Origin: Cacajao melanocephalus
Lineage: Eukaryota > Chordata > Mammalia > Primates > Pitheciidae
Assembly (NCBI GenBank): GCA_963573385.1
Contig: CAUYLG010075673.1
Location: 37,633 to 101,632 of the forward strand
Direction: 5' to 3'
Length of the DNA: 64,000 bases
Below are positions 1 through 12,248 of the stretch, one piece after another (positions within the stretch are counted from its first letter, which is position 1; each line of letters starts with the position of its first letter). The notes under the pieces were generated by a model, which was not told the origin of the DNA, did no database searches, and saw nothing but the letters and a program-made list of their open reading frames with translations. Position numbers and translations under genes: made by a program.

Positions 1-1500
1 AGAGCCCTGGGCACCTGGGAGGTCTGCAGGTGCCACATAGGGATTCCTGAGCCCAGGGCTGATAGTAAATAGCAGAGAAAAGCATCCCTTCTGCTTTCTG
101 AACAAGGGGCCCACACTTTCATTTGCTGCCTGCCTTGCTTTCAGAGTGTCTTCTCAGCAGACAAACCAGGAGGGCCCGCGAGCTGCCAACTATGGCCTGC
201 ACTTCCCACACGCTGGTCCCCAAATCTCACCTTCCTTCCCTATCTTCCCTTCGTCAGGAAGAGGCCCAGCCCCTTTCTCCCTGCCCAAACCTACAAACTG
301 ACTCCAGGGCCTATTAACTTGGGGAGGGTGGCAATGTTGAACACAGAGAGTTCTGTGATTTTTCCAAGATTGCATATATGACCGATTTGGGAAAGCTTGC
401 CGGGAGCACTAGCCACATCCTGCCTGCAGGCCCGGGTTCCGCTGTGCCCATGGTGACCAGGTTCGCATTGACACCCCCGTGCCGCTGCCCTGTCCTGGGC
501 CAGACATGCTGTCACAGCCTTGGGTGCCAAGCTAGATGAGGTCTGTCACCTGTTCCCTGTTCATGCAGTTGAGTGTGTTTCAAGTTCATTTACTGTGTTT
601 TTTCCCCTCAGGGTGTGACAAGTGAGCCCTAGCTCCAGACAACAGTGCCAGAAATCCAAACAGGACTGGGCCCTATCCCATCTGCCTGGGGCTCTGGGAG
701 TCCCTCAGCTGTCCCCATCACCCACTCCTCACGTCCCACCCGCCAGCACATGGAGCTGGAGCTGGAAGCTCTCAGGCCCCTGGGAACCCATCTGCGCTGT
801 TTGTTTGGGTGAGAGTTGTGTATTGACAGCAGCTCTGCCGGCAGCCCTCAGCAGAGAGGAGGCCGTGCCAAGTGGGTATCAAGCGACAGCTGGGCACACG
901 CTCCAGATGACACACTCGGGGTGGGGGCGCAGCCCTCCCCTACCCTGGGGGAGCCACCTCCCGATAATCCCTCCCGTGGCTCCCCGGGGAGGGGCGGGAG
1001 AACACAGGATGATTGTCACAGATCATGTGCTGGGAGGAGAGCCACGCAGACCTGAGGCCGGGAAAGGGGGCGATGAAAACAGCCCTTTGTCCAGGGCCTC
1101 GTCTGCCACACACTGGGTCTGTGTTTCTTGCTTTATGACAATTGGGCGAAACATTAGACTGGGGCATCAATTATTCAGATTTCACTGTGAGGTCAGAACA
1201 CAGCAGCTCCGTCCTGTCCCCACCTAGAGAGAGTGAGAACGCGGCGGGAGTCCGTTCCAGGCTGTGAGAATTCAGATAGACTCCTGGGTGGGGTGCCTGA
1301 GCTCCCTGCCCCCACACTTGCACCCTCAGGTCTCAGCTGCCCAACCTCCACCAGGTCTAACCCTCCTCTGCCCGCACTGACCAAACTGCTTTCCAGGTAT
1401 TTGGGTAGCAATGAACACCAGAAGGCATTTATCCATTTTCAGGCAGAAAGTGCAATTGAAGGAATTCTCTGGTGCTCAGTAACCTTCCACCCAACCCTGA
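1..1500. other. Unassigned intergenic sequence
   Basis: Moderately GC-rich single-copy-looking DNA. I see no exon-like structure, no recognisable protein similarity and no clear young repeat. Open frames here are short and look random. Confidence 0.5.
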
Positions 1501-1501
1501 A

Positions 1502-1548
1502 ACACACACACACATGCATGCACACACACACGTGTGTGTGTGTGTGCA
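1502..1548. repeat. (CA)n-(TG)n microsatellite with inverted-repeat layout
   Basis: A run of CA dinucleotides, broken by a short ATGCATG, passes directly into a run of TG dinucleotides. The two halves are complementary, so the tract can fold into a hairpin and is also alternating purine-pyrimidine. Confidence 0.9.
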
Positions 1549-2243
1549 AAAGGCACTGACACTTCTCTGGCTCTGTTTGCTTGGGACCCTGAGCCTGACC
1601 CCTTAGCTGGCCAGCTGCCCCTCATGTGCTGTCCTGGAGCCCCTCCCAAAGTGTCATTTGCGCACTGCTGTGGTCCTGGCTGTCATTCACCTTTCTCTTT
1701 TCTAATATGTGTTTCCAGCCACCCGTTTCCCTCCAAGCACTGTTTAACTGTATCCGGAGATTTTGACAGGCTGTGTTTTCACTACCATTCAATTCGAAAG
1801 ACTTTCTAATTCTTCTTGTTATTTCTGCTTTGACCCATGGAATTTTTAGCAGTATTCTGTTTGACTTCCAAATATTTGGGGGATATCCAGACATCTTTAT
1901 GTGATTTATTTATACTTTGATTCCACCGCAGTCAGAGGATATTCTTGGTATAATTTCCAGCCATCTCTAACGTATTGGGACTTGTTTTATGATCCAGCAT
2001 ATGGTCTGTGCATGGAAGTAATGTGTTGTCTGCAGTGGGAGATGAAAAGTTGTGTAAATGTCAATTTGGTCAGGCTGGTTGATGGTGTTGTTCAAGTTTT
2101 CTGGATCCTTGCTGATTTTCTGTCTATTGGGTGTTGAAATCTCCCACTGTAGTAGTGGATTTGTCTGTTTCTCCTTTCAGTTCTATCTGTTCTTGCCTCA
2201 TATTTTAAAGCTCTCTTATTATGTGCGTGCACACTTCACATGG

Positions 2244-2916
2244 TGTCTTTGTCTGCTCGGGCCACCATAATAAAATCCCATAAGCCGGGTGGCTTAAAGA
2301 ATAGAAATGTATTCTCACAGTTCTGGAGGCTGGATGTCCAAGGTCAGGGTGGCAGCACGGTTGGGTCCTGGAGAGGGCTCTCTTCCTGGATTGCGGATGG
2401 CTGCCTTCTCACTGTGTGTTCATGTGACCTTTCTTCAGTGCACAGATAAGGAGAGTCCCTCTCTCTTCCTCTTCTTTTTTGTTTTTTGTTTTTTTTTTTT
2501 GAGACAAAGTCTTACACTGTTGCCCAGGCTGGAATACAAAGGCATGATCTCAGCACACAGCAACCTCCATCTCCCGGTCCAAGCAATTCTCCTGCCTCAG
2601 CCTCCCGAGTATCTGGGACTAGAGTTGTGTACCACCATGCCCACCTAATTTTTGTATTTTTAGCAGAGACAGGGTTTCACCATGTTGGCCAGGCTGATTT
2701 TGAAGTCCTGACCTCAGGTGATCCTCCCGCCTCGGCCTTCCAAAGTGCTGGGCATCTCTCTTCCTCTTTTTACAAAGACATGAATCCTTTCAGATCAGGG
2801 CCCCATTTTTGCAACCTCATTTAACTTTAATTCCTAAAGGCCCCTCAGATATAGTCACCTTAGGGGTTAGGGCTGCAACATATAAATTTGTGGGGGACAC
2901 AGTTCAATCCATAGCA
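2244..2916 (-). mobile_element. MaLR (MLT1/MST-like) LTR, reverse orientation, split by an Alu
   Basis: The sequence shows the hallmarks of a reversed MaLR LTR: a 'gggtggcttaaag' block followed by 'ctcacagttctggaggctgg' at the start, and a 'gggggttagggct..aacata' style ending with 'gggggacacagttcaatcc'. An antisense Alu (2474-2755) interrupts it. The element is non-coding and degraded, and sits within the older L1. Confidence 0.75.
2474..2755 (-). mobile_element. Alu, antisense, 5'-truncated
   Basis: A T-rich tract is followed by an antisense Alu body (gcccaggctgg, cctcagcctcc, gagacagggtttcacc). It stops at 'ccaaagtgctggg', so about the first 27 bp of the Alu are missing. Target-site duplications ctctcttcctctt flank it (right copy 2756-2768). 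Confidence 0.93.
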
Positions 2917-3848
2917 GATAGTTATACCTTTTGGATGAATGGACACTTTTACTTATATGAATACTCCTCCTCATTCCTAGCAGTATTCCTTTTTCTGAAG
3001 CCTACTTTACTTGATATAAATGAAGCAATTCTTACTATGATTACTGTTTACATTGTACATATTTTTCTCTCCTTTTACTGTTTATCTCCCTGAGATTTAC
3101 ACTAAAAGTGTATGTCGTATAGATAACATGTATTGAGGAGGTTTTTAGAAATTTGATATGGCCATTGCTGCTTTTTCGTTTACTATTTCTTTTTTAGATA
3201 TTGAAATAGTTGGCTTTAAATTTGCCATCTTGCTATTTATCTACCTTTTGTCTATCTGTTCCTTTTTCTTTTTGTTGTTTTGAATCATGTATTTTAAACA
3301 TTCCATTTTATTTCCTCCATTGGCTTATTAGCTACATCTATTATCTTTATTCTTTTACTAGTTGATTTAGAGTTTGCAATACCTGTCATTCACTAATCGA
3401 ATTATAGTATACTTGCTTACATAAGGTGGAAAACCTTAAAGTGATACACTTTCGTTTCTTTCATCCTTTGTTTTCCCATTGTTAGCCTTCCATCCTACTG
3501 TTATTGGATAGGTTGCGTCTACATATGTAATAAATTCCACAGCATATTAGTATTATTATTGTTGTAAATAGTTCATTGTTTAAAAAAATCAATTGGCCAT
3601 ATTTGTGTGAGTCTATTTCTGACTCTAATCTATTTTATTGACCTATGTTCCATCCCTTCACCAATATCTTACTGTCTTCATTGTTGTATCTATAATACAT
3701 AGTAAGTCTTAAAATTGAGTATTGTGAATCTTTTATCTTTATTCCTCTTTTCTAAAATTGTTTATTATTCAAACATCTTTTGCTTTCAATATACATAATA
3801 TACATTGTGGAGTTATTTTGTCTATGTATGTAAGTATTGCTGGGATTT

Positions 3849-4140
3849 AAAAAATTTTTTAATGTTTAATTTTTATAGGTACATAGTAGGCATAGACATA
3901 TGTGGGGTACACAAGATATTTTGATTCAGGCATACAATCCATAATAATTACATCAGAATAAATGAAGTATCTATCATCTAAAGTATTTATCATTTCTTTG
4001 TTCTATAAACAATCAAATTACACTTTTAGTTATTTTTAAATGTACAATAAATTATTGTTGACTGTAGTTACCCTGGTTGTGCTATCAGATACTAGGTCTT
4101 ATTCATTCTAACTATATTTTTGTATTCATTAACCATCCCC
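3849..4140 (-). mobile_element. L1 3'-end fragment inserted into the older L1
   Basis: The block reads like an antisense L1 3' UTR (gtggggtacacaagatattttg, ccattaaccatcccc types). The sequence attgctggg occurs on both sides (3836-3844 and 4141-4149). That looks like a target-site duplication, so this is a later insertion into the host L1. Confidence 0.65.
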
Positions 4141-4744
4141 ATTGCTGGGCTTTTGATTGAAATTGTGTTGAGTCTAGAGATCAATCTGGGAGAAAACTGA
4201 CATATCAAATATATTGAGTCTTCCAATCCGTGAACATAGCATGTTTCTTTATTTATTTAGGGCTTCTTTTATTTCTTTCATCAATGTTTTGTAGTTTTCA
4301 GCATATAGATCTCAACCATGTTTTGTTATATTTATAGTAAATGTTTCATTTTTGGAACTACTATGTGTAATTTTTTAAAATTTGTGTTTAAACAATTTTT
4401 TAGAGTTCAGTGTTATTTATTTTTTTCATGTGTTTCAAAGCCATTCACATGATCCAAAATCCTAAATGGAAAAAAGAAATTTGTACACTGAATTCTTTCT
4501 TTCTTTCCAGTCTCTCCATCACCCGGTTTCCCCACAAGCAACAGTATTAGCATTTTCTTGGACAAACCCATAGATATATTTTATGCATATCTCATATTCT
4601 TCTCTCTACCTTATTTCTCTAATAGTTCACTGTATTTACTGTGATATCTCAGTGTAGTTAAAATTTTATCTGTCTTATTTTGAATGAGATTGATTATACT
4701 TTCTGATCCTTTAAGAGACATTTGTATTAAATTTTGTTTTCTAA

Positions 4745-4895
4745 ATCTACATTGCTGAGCCTTGAAAATATTTAACTAAGTGAAAGAAACCAGACACAGA
4801 AAGCCATATATTGTATGATTCCATTTATACAAAATGTTCAGAATAGGTGAATCCCCACAAATAGAAAGCAAATTAGTGGTTTCCAAGGGCTTTAC
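4745..4895 (+). mobile_element. L1ME/MC-like 3' UTR fragment, sense
   Basis: Contains the familiar L1 3' UTR phrases 'aagtgaaagaaaccagacac', 'attgtatgattccatttata' and 'ttagtggtttccaagggct' in plus orientation, opposite to the surrounding L1. Confidence 0.65.
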
Positions 4896-5755
4896 ATACA
4901 ATAGAAATCCAACTGACTTTTGCATGTTGACCTTTTATCCTGAAACCCTGCAAGACTCATCGATTAATTCCAAAATCTTTTGTGTAGATTCATTAGGATT
5001 TTCCTCATAGACTGCTACCAGTGAATAGGAACAGCTCATTTTTCTTAGAAAATTGATGTGCTTTTATTTCTTTTTCTTGCCTAATTGAACTTGCTGATAC
5101 TTCCAATATAACATTAAATATCGGTGATGAGACCAGACATCTTTGCCTTGTTCCTGATCTCAGGGAATGCATTCAGTCATTTACCATCATAGATGCCCTT
5201 GATTACACTGGGGAATTTTCCCACTATTTCTAGTTTGTGCAAAGATTTTTGTTTTAAATTATGAATAAATGTTGAAACTTTTCAATATTTTCTGCATGAA
5301 TTGACATTATAATATGGTTTTTCTTCTTTAGTATGCTAACATTATGAATTATATTGATTAATTTTCAAATACTGAACCAGCCTTGCATTCATGGGATAAA
5401 CCCCATTTAGGTGTGGGGTATTTTTAAAAATATATTTCTGGATTGTATTTGAGTATATTTTGTTGAGGTTGTTTGTGTCTCTGTTCACGCGGGATATTGG
5501 TTTGTAGTTTTCTTTTCCTGCACTGTTCCCTGGTTTTAGTATCAGAGTAGTGATGGCCTCATAAGTTGAGAAGTGTTTCCTCCTATTTTATTTTTCTGGA
5601 AGAGATTTTGTGAAATTCGTGTTATTTCTTCTGTGTTTGGTGGAATTCACCAATAAGCCTAGAAATTTCTGTTCCCAAATAATTTTAACTGCAAACTTGA
5701 TTTCTTCAAATGTCATAGGACCAGTCAGGTTGTCTGTTTCTTCTTGCATGCTTTT

Positions 5756-6811
5756 GGTAGTTTATAGCTTTTAAAGAGTTGTTTCATCTAAAATTTAAAA
5801 TATAGGTACATAGGGTTGTACATGGTACAACATACATTGTAATCCACAGTGCAGCTATGTGAATCTGCTCTGCCTCTGCATTCTTCATGGGCTTGTCTGG
5901 GACCTGGGGTTGTGGTCTACCTTTAAGCTCAATTCTCAAAGCCCGTGGTGTGCTGTGAGGGACAGATCCATGGAAATGCAGCTCAGAAGTGAGCCTAGAA
6001 ATTCATACACAATTCTATGGGATTACTCGCTTGAGATCTTTTCTTTCCATTATCTCCAATCTATGGAACCTCCCTTTCTCATCCTGTGGCCACAAAGCCT
6101 GGGCTTTAGTTTCTCACTCTGCTGCACACTTCCCACAACTGTGGCTGCATCCAGGGTCAATCTGTGGGAGGATACAGGGTGAGAAAAACAATGACGCTTT
6201 GTCTCGCACTCCTGGTACCATGGCGCTTCTGGTCAGAAAGAAGGATTCCTGTCCATTAGAGTTGTAGGCACCCTTCCAACAGCCACTGCCATTGTCGCCC
6301 CTGGTGCTGTGGGATTGCTTGAGGCTGGGAGGGAGAGGATGGAAAAATAACCAGGGTATTCCTCTCACTCTCTGACTGTCAGGAGTCCCCTTTCCTGCTC
6401 TTCAGAGGAGAAAGAGAGGGCTTCTCTTGGAGTGTTCTTTGTCAACACCCATTGTGCCCTCCCAGGTTTTGGGGGAAGGGGCTTTGAGTCCAGGCTGGGT
6501 AATACTGGAGGAAAAGTAAATGGGAACTACACCACTAATTTGGTGGCCCCTCAGCTTTCTGCCTCACTCCCCGTCTGCTTACCATTGCCTTTCGGCGTCC
6601 TCAGGTGGCTGCCCCTTGCTTCTGTGCAGGAAGCATCGTTTCACTCAGTGGAAAGGCAGGTGAAAGTTGCTTATTTCATCTCGCCCAGATCAGGAACCTA
6701 CCTCCGTCTAGCAAATTTTTCATTTCAGATAGGGTATTTTTCCAGCTCTAGGGTTTCCTTTTTTTTTCTTTTTCTTTTTGTGATTTCAATGCCTCCCCTT
6801 GTTATGTTAGC
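5756..6811. other. Unassigned, probably old repeat debris
   Basis: Between the L1 and the next Alu. It may contain the degraded 5' part of the L1 or another old element, but I do not recognise a family. Short open frames (up to 142 codons at 6432-6860) run into the Alu and show no known protein. Confidence 0.4.
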
Positions 6812-7100
6812 TTTTTTTGAGAAGGAGTTCACTCTTGTTGCCCAGGCTGGAGTGCAGTAGCATGATCTTGACTCACCGCAATCTCCACCTCCCGGGTTCA
6901 AGCAATTATCCTGCCTCAGCCTCCTGAGTAGCTGGGATTACAGGCATGTGCCACCAAGTCCGGCTAATTTTGTATTTTTTAGTAGAGACAGGGCTTCTCC
7001 ATGGTGGTCAGGCTGGTCGCAAACTCCTGACCTCAGGTGATCCACCCGCCTCAGCCTCCCAAAGTGCTGGGATTACAGACATGAGCCACCGTGCCCAGCC
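6812..7100 (-). mobile_element. Alu (AluS-like), antisense, full length
   Basis: A complete antisense dimeric Alu, from a T run to 'gagccaccgtgcccagcc'. It is flanked by near-identical target duplications tatgttagc (6803-6811) and tatgtttgc (7101-7109). Confidence 0.95.
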
Positions 7101-7458
7101 TATGTTTGCATTAAAAAAAAATCCTTGAATATATCTGTAATAGTTGTTTTAAAGTCCATGATACTAATTCTATCACCTCTGCTTTTTCTTGGTCTGTTAC
7201 TATTCTTTTTTTTTTTTTGGTTTTGGGTTACATGTTCCTGCCTTTTTGCATGTCTAATAATTTTTATGGAATGCTGGACTTGAGAAAATTATATTGTTGA
7301 ATGTCTGGATTTTGTTGTCTTCCTTTAGAAAGTGTTGCATTTTGTTCTGACAGGCACTAAATTCCTTTGTGAATCAACTCAAAACTTTCAAGACTTGTTT
7401 TAAAACTTCATTAGGGCTTTATCTAGGATCATTTCTTTCTGTGTTCTCTATTGAACTA
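7101..7458. other. Old L1-like sequence, low certainty
   Basis: AT-rich, with a T12-type run at about 7206 and phrases such as 'ttacatgttcctgcctttttgcatgtc' that resemble degraded antisense LINE sequence. Family not fixed. Confidence 0.4.
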
Positions 7459-7844
7459 CAGGCAAATGAGACTATAGACAGGGGATACTATCTGAGAAAT
7501 GTATGTTAGACAACTATGTTGTGCGAACAACACAGAGTGTTGAGTGTGCTTACACAAACTTAGATGGCATAGCTTGCTACATACCTAGGTTACGTGGCAC
7601 AGCCTGTCCCTCTAGGCTGCAAAGCTGTGTACCATGCTACTGTACTGAATACTGCAGGCAATTGTGACGCAATGGTACTCAGACATATCTTAACATAGGA
7701 AAGGTAACGCATTGTATTATAATGTCACATGGCGACGATGTCACTAGGTGAGAGGAATTTTTTAGCTCCACTATAATCTTGAGGGACCCCTGTCATATAT
7801 GTGATCCATCATTGACCAAAACATCGTTACGTGGTGCATGACTG
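7459..7844. mobile_element. Tigger-type (TcMar) DNA transposon relic, non-autonomous
   Basis: About 386 bp starting CAGGCA and ending gcatgactg, bounded on both sides by TA (7457-7458 and 7845-7846), the target duplication of Tc1/mariner-class elements. The interior carries the family's 'gagaaatg', 'ttgtgcgaac', 'tacacaaacttagatggcatag' and 'gtactgaatactgcaggcaat' blocks. It lacks a transposase reading frame. A related shorter copy lies at 47,652-47,986. The exact Tigger subfamily is not certain. Confidence 0.85.
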
Positions 7845-8054
7845 TAGTTTGGTGTTCAGTGAGGACTCTCCCCTCTGGGTGGCCAGACCTTGAGGGCCTC
7901 CCACCCTGTGTGAGCTCTGATTATTGCAACGCCTACAGCTGCCTGTTCTCGTGCATTGTGGTCGTGTGCCCCTTCCCATGGGGTCTTGCCCTATATAGGT
8001 ATACATCTGTGTTCATCTGAGACTCAGGGTGACCCCATGCAGATTCATGAACGC

Positions 8055-8348
8055 TTTTTTTTTTTTGAGGCGGAGTCTCGCTCTGTTGACCAGGCTGGAG
8101 TACAATGGTGTGACGTCAGCTCACTGTAACCTCTGCTTCCTGGGTTCAAGAAAGTCTCCTGTCTCAGCCTCCCCAGTAGCTGGGACTACAAGCACACACC
8201 ACCACGCCCAGCTAATTTTTGTAATTTTAGTAGAGATGGGGTTTTGCCACTTTGGCCAGGCTGGTCTTGAACTCCTGACCTCAAGTGATCCACCCACCTT
8301 GGCCTCCCAAAGTGCTGGGATTACAGGCATGAGCCACTATGCCTGCCC
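8055..8348 (-). mobile_element. Alu, antisense, full length
   Basis: A T12 run, 'gaggcggagtctcgctctg', both monomers and a closing 'gagccactatgcctgccc' are all present. Confidence 0.95.
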
Positions 8349-8725
8349 TACGAACTCCTTTTTCTGCCTCCCCAAACTCCAGTTGCTGTTTCCTCAGCTC
8401 AGCAAGACCACTGTTCTCCCCTGGATTCCCTCTCTGCACGAGGGTTAGGAAATGCCCGAAGGCAAGGAGCCAGGTGGATTGTAGGGCTCATGCTCTCTGC
8501 CTAGCTGCTCTGAGGGGTCACGTGCCTGCACTGCCTGCTGTTTGCAAATAGTCTTTTCATATATTTTGTCTGGTTTCCTTGTTTGTAGCAGGAAGGCTAG
8601 TCTGATGCCAGAACTCTGTCTTCTTAATTAGGAGTGAAAGTCTGCTTATTTTAATCAGAATTATTGAATTATTGGACTGCTTTGACATCATATAGACAAA
8701 GCTCTAAGTAGCTTTTTAAATATGT

Positions 8726-8882
8726 TACCTGGTGGAGCATGAAAGCTCATACCTGTAATCCCAGCACTTTGGAAGGCTGAGCAGGGAGGTTCTCTTAAGC
8801 CCAGGAGTTCAAGGTTAGAGTGAGCTATGATTGCACTGCTGCACTCCAGCCTGGGTGACAGAGTGAGACCCTGTATCTAAAA
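8726..8882 (+). mobile_element. Short Alu (internally deleted or monomer-type), sense
   Basis: Begins with a degenerate Alu head (ggtggagcatgaaagctcat, cctgtaatcccagcactttgg) and jumps to the right-end motif 'gcactccagcctgggtgacagag'. At about 160 bp it is far shorter than a dimeric Alu, which fits an AluJ deletion or a monomeric relative. Confidence 0.8.
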
Positions 8883-11705
8883 TATACCTAAAATTAAAGT
8901 GTTATCTGATAAAAGAGATAGCCTCAGAAATTCAATTGAAGTAAATATTGTGCAGCCTGATCCCATTTTTAGGTAAATTTCTGACACACTCCCATGAAAG
9001 TGTCTTAGGGAGATCCAGTGACTCTGTTTCTTAGAAAAGGACTGTCATACTCTAAGAAACAGCTGTATAATCATATTTGCAAAGGAATTAAACACAAACC
9101 TGCACTCTTGTTACTGCAAAAGTAACATCATTGAAAGTTTAGAATGTAATGGCGAGTCCCCCAAAAGAATCACCCACAGTCCCCATCGGTTAGTGCTTGT
9201 CACTTTTCACTACGCCAGCTAAACCTGTGCACTCTGTTATCACTACATCCACACAAATATTCTTGTATGAAAATTAACTCACAGTGTATGACTTCTACAA
9301 ATGCTGTATTTGAATCTCCCTAGCAGGGTGGGTCTGATGGAAGAATCAGGGAGGTTGTTAATGATGGAAATTTGCAAGCCAGTTATTTGCTGCACTGACC
9401 TGAAATGGGCCTATGTCGATTGGGGATGGCGGCAGGATGGGTATGGAATGGATGGGTTGACTGAGAAGCTACCGAGGGCTGTGGCTGCTGGGATGGTAGG
9501 GGAGTGTCTCTCATTTCCCGTGGGCATGCAGTGAGGCGCAGGGAAAATCCATGCACAGGGAGAGCCGATCCACATCGGACCAGCCCTGCCCCTCCTTCCC
9601 CCAGGAGGGAGGATGGCAGACAGAGACACTTATGGACCATCTGTCCCATTAGTCCATAGAAGCCTTCTGGAGTCACAAATTTGCTGTAAGTTTATCTTCA
9701 TTTTATTTAAAAAATAATGTTGTGAACCAGAATTACATAAAAGACATCAATTCAAGAAAGCTATATTGTGTAAATAATTTTTTTTAAAGGCAAGTTATAA
9801 AAAGACAGGATCATTGTACTAAGAAACTTGAGACAAAGGCTTGTTGCTGTGAATAAGCTTAATTATTTAAATTTGACCTTCTTGGCAGTCAAGACAAAAA
9901 AAAAAGCAGGGGGGAATAAAGAGCATTACAAAGCGCTTGCTATCCAGCACAGTTTCCTGACTCCTTATCAGAAACCCTTGGGGATGGATGCTTTTGATTC
10001 AGAACATTTGGATTTTAGACCAGTGGTAAAGTGCATATGTATGTTAAGTAACACCCCAACAGGATCAGGGTGGCAACTCATTACCAAGCAAAAATTCATA
10101 CATCTTTGCAGTGAAATATGCAAATATTCACATTAAGACTTTACGTATCCTCGTATCTGACCAGGTCAGGTTTTGCCACCAAAAGAGTTTACCACGAACT
10201 TAAGGAAAAAATCTTGGTTTTCAGGAATATTTAGAATTTGGAACTGTGCATTAGAGACTGCAGACCTGTAACAGAAGCTGTTAATTAATCTCTAGGGAGG
10301 GAGAAATGTTTTCCTACTTCAGAAATCTAATACCATGTGGACTTTAAAGATATTGCACAACAAAATGAGCAGGTTCACCAGTGGATATTTTACAAAAAAA
10401 AAAATGCATTGTGTCAACAAACTCTACTGAACTCTATTGGACAGGCACGTGGCCTGCCACCAGGACGCCAGGAGGGGCAGGAGAGGGCAGCATGCAGCCC
10501 TGGATGCAGGATGGCCTTTGCCCTTCAGGTACACATTAGGGGGTGGTGTGCTGCCTCGGGAGCCAGAGCACAAAGACAGCAAGGACTGAGTCTTGGGAGG
10601 AGGCCAGGCACTGAATCAGAGGAGGCTCTGCAGGGCAGCACCAGGTGTAGGGTGTTTGTTTGGCTGCAAGTGACAAAGACCCAGGCTCAAGCTGGAGGAG
10701 CAACAGGGACTGAGCATCTCATAGCAGGAAGTGCAGAGGCAGGGTGGCAGTGGGTACCCTATGCCAGGCTCCAGGGTGTCTCCTTGGGTGTAGCCCTCCT
10801 CAGAGTGTGGCCTCACCCTCGGCTGGTAAAAGATGTGATATCCTGACAACGGCAAAAGTCCAGTGGAACATGCTAGACTATTTCTTCCTGTGGGTCTCTT
10901 TTATCAGAGAGGAAACCTTAGCCAAGAACTCCCAGCCGACTTTTATGTCTCATCAGCCGGACAGGGTCCTCAGCTTCCTAGCAAGTGAGGAGAGTGTCAA
11001 ACAGCTGGTAGTGGCCAGCCAGGATGGTTCCCACATCACTGGCAGGGAACAGGGGGCACATCAAGGTGGGCCTCAAACAGCGGGGAAAAGGGGTCACGGC
11101 CAATGGGCCAGCCACCATTGTGCCCACCAGGGTTGGGGAGAAGGGTATGGGGGGACAAGACAGGTTTGAGGGAGGTCAGCCCTAAAACCCTGGGGTGGGG
11201 CTGACAACCAAGAGAAGTCCTGGGCCTGGAGCTCATGGGCAAAGGAGCGAAAATGGGCTGGGTGAGTCTGGTCGGAGCTGCTCCTTCAGCGTGGAGAGCC
11301 TTGGGAAAGCAGTGGGTTTGGGGCTGGCAGGAGTGAGGGGCCGGGCCTCAGCTCAGGCAGTGATGTGGGGCCAGGTCAAGCAGCCTTCAGGGCTGCAGGG
11401 CCGAGCGCATCCCAATGCCCACCTGCTCCATGTCTGTGCAGGGAGGGCAAGCCATGTGTCTTCTGTACCTGTGTGCACCACTCCGGTCTCTGGAAGGGTG
11501 AGTTGCTTCCTCCACACCAAGCAGTGCAGTTCTCCAGTTCTCTGTAGACACCAAACAGATGTCCTACAATGAAACTCAATTCTGACTCCATCTACCTAGA
11601 TAGCCTCAGACCCCACAGGTTAAGGGCTGGGCTCGGTCCCACAGAGCTGCCCCGCCCCATCGGATGCTCACCGAAGGTCCAGGTTGTCACCTGTGCTTCT
11701 GACCA
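8883..11705. other. Unassigned intergenic sequence
   Basis: No recognised repeat family or gene. Composition shifts from AT-rich (9,650-10,430, with an A8 tract near 9,897) to GC-rich after 10,440. A 169-codon open frame at 10,337-10,846 matches nothing I know. Confidence 0.45.
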
Positions 11706-11709
11706 ACAG

Positions 11710-12248
11710 ACTGTAAATCAGGGGTTCCCACCTCCCTGGGTTCAATCATTTGCTAGAACGGCTCACAAAACTCAGGGAAACACTTTCCTTACGCTGATCG
11801 GTTTATTTTAAAGGACCTTATAAGAGATACAGATAAATAGCCAGATGGAAGACACGCACGGGTAGGCAAAGGGGTCAGAGCTTCCAGGCCTCGCTGGGTG
11901 CCACCCTCCAAGCCCCTTTGTGTTCTCCCAGCCTGTGGTTTTGGGTTTTTATGGAGGCTCCACTACATAGACTGATTGACTATATTATTGGCCATTGGTG
12001 ATCAGCTTGACCTTCAGCCCTTCTCCCTCTCCAGGGGGGTGTATGGAGCTCAAATTCCAACCCTCCAATTACTGGTTAGTTCCCCTGGCAACGAGCCCGC
12101 TCCTGAGTCTACCCAGGAGTCCCCAGCCACCAGTCCCGCTCAAGGGCACACAAAAAGACACTGATGGCTTTAGAAGCTGTGTGCCAGGAAAGAGGGTGGG
12201 GAAACTACAAAGACCAAGTGCATATTCCTCATTATAGCACAGTAGCAC
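11710..12248 (-). mobile_element. MLT2-like ERVL LTR, reverse orientation
   Basis: Successive blocks match the ERVL solo-LTR pattern read backwards: 'ttgctagaacggctcac..aactcaggg', 'ggtttattttaaagg', 'ttttgggtttttatggaggct', 'ttattggccattggtgat', 'ttccaaccctccaattac' and 'cccctggcaacgagcccg'. The reverse strand holds the likely polyadenylation signal. No internal retroviral sequence is visible beside it, so it looks like a solo LTR. Confidence 0.8.

Larger units (their letters stand above)
1735..5755 (-). mobile_element. Old L1 (L1M-like) composite, antisense, with nested insertions
   Basis: AT-rich sequence reading as the reverse complement of degraded LINE-1 ORF2. Antisense-L1 phrases occur throughout, for example the 'tctattgggtgttgaaatctc' type segment near 2125 and the 'ccttgcattcatgggataaa' type segment near 5380. 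All frames are broken by many stops, so it is long dead. It is interrupted by a MaLR-type LTR carrying an Alu (2244-2916), by a second L1 3' end (about 3849-4140) and by a plus-reading L1 3' UTR piece (about 4745-4895). The stretch 4370-4690 is less certain and may be another insertion. Subfamily cannot be fixed by eye. Confidence 0.8.
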
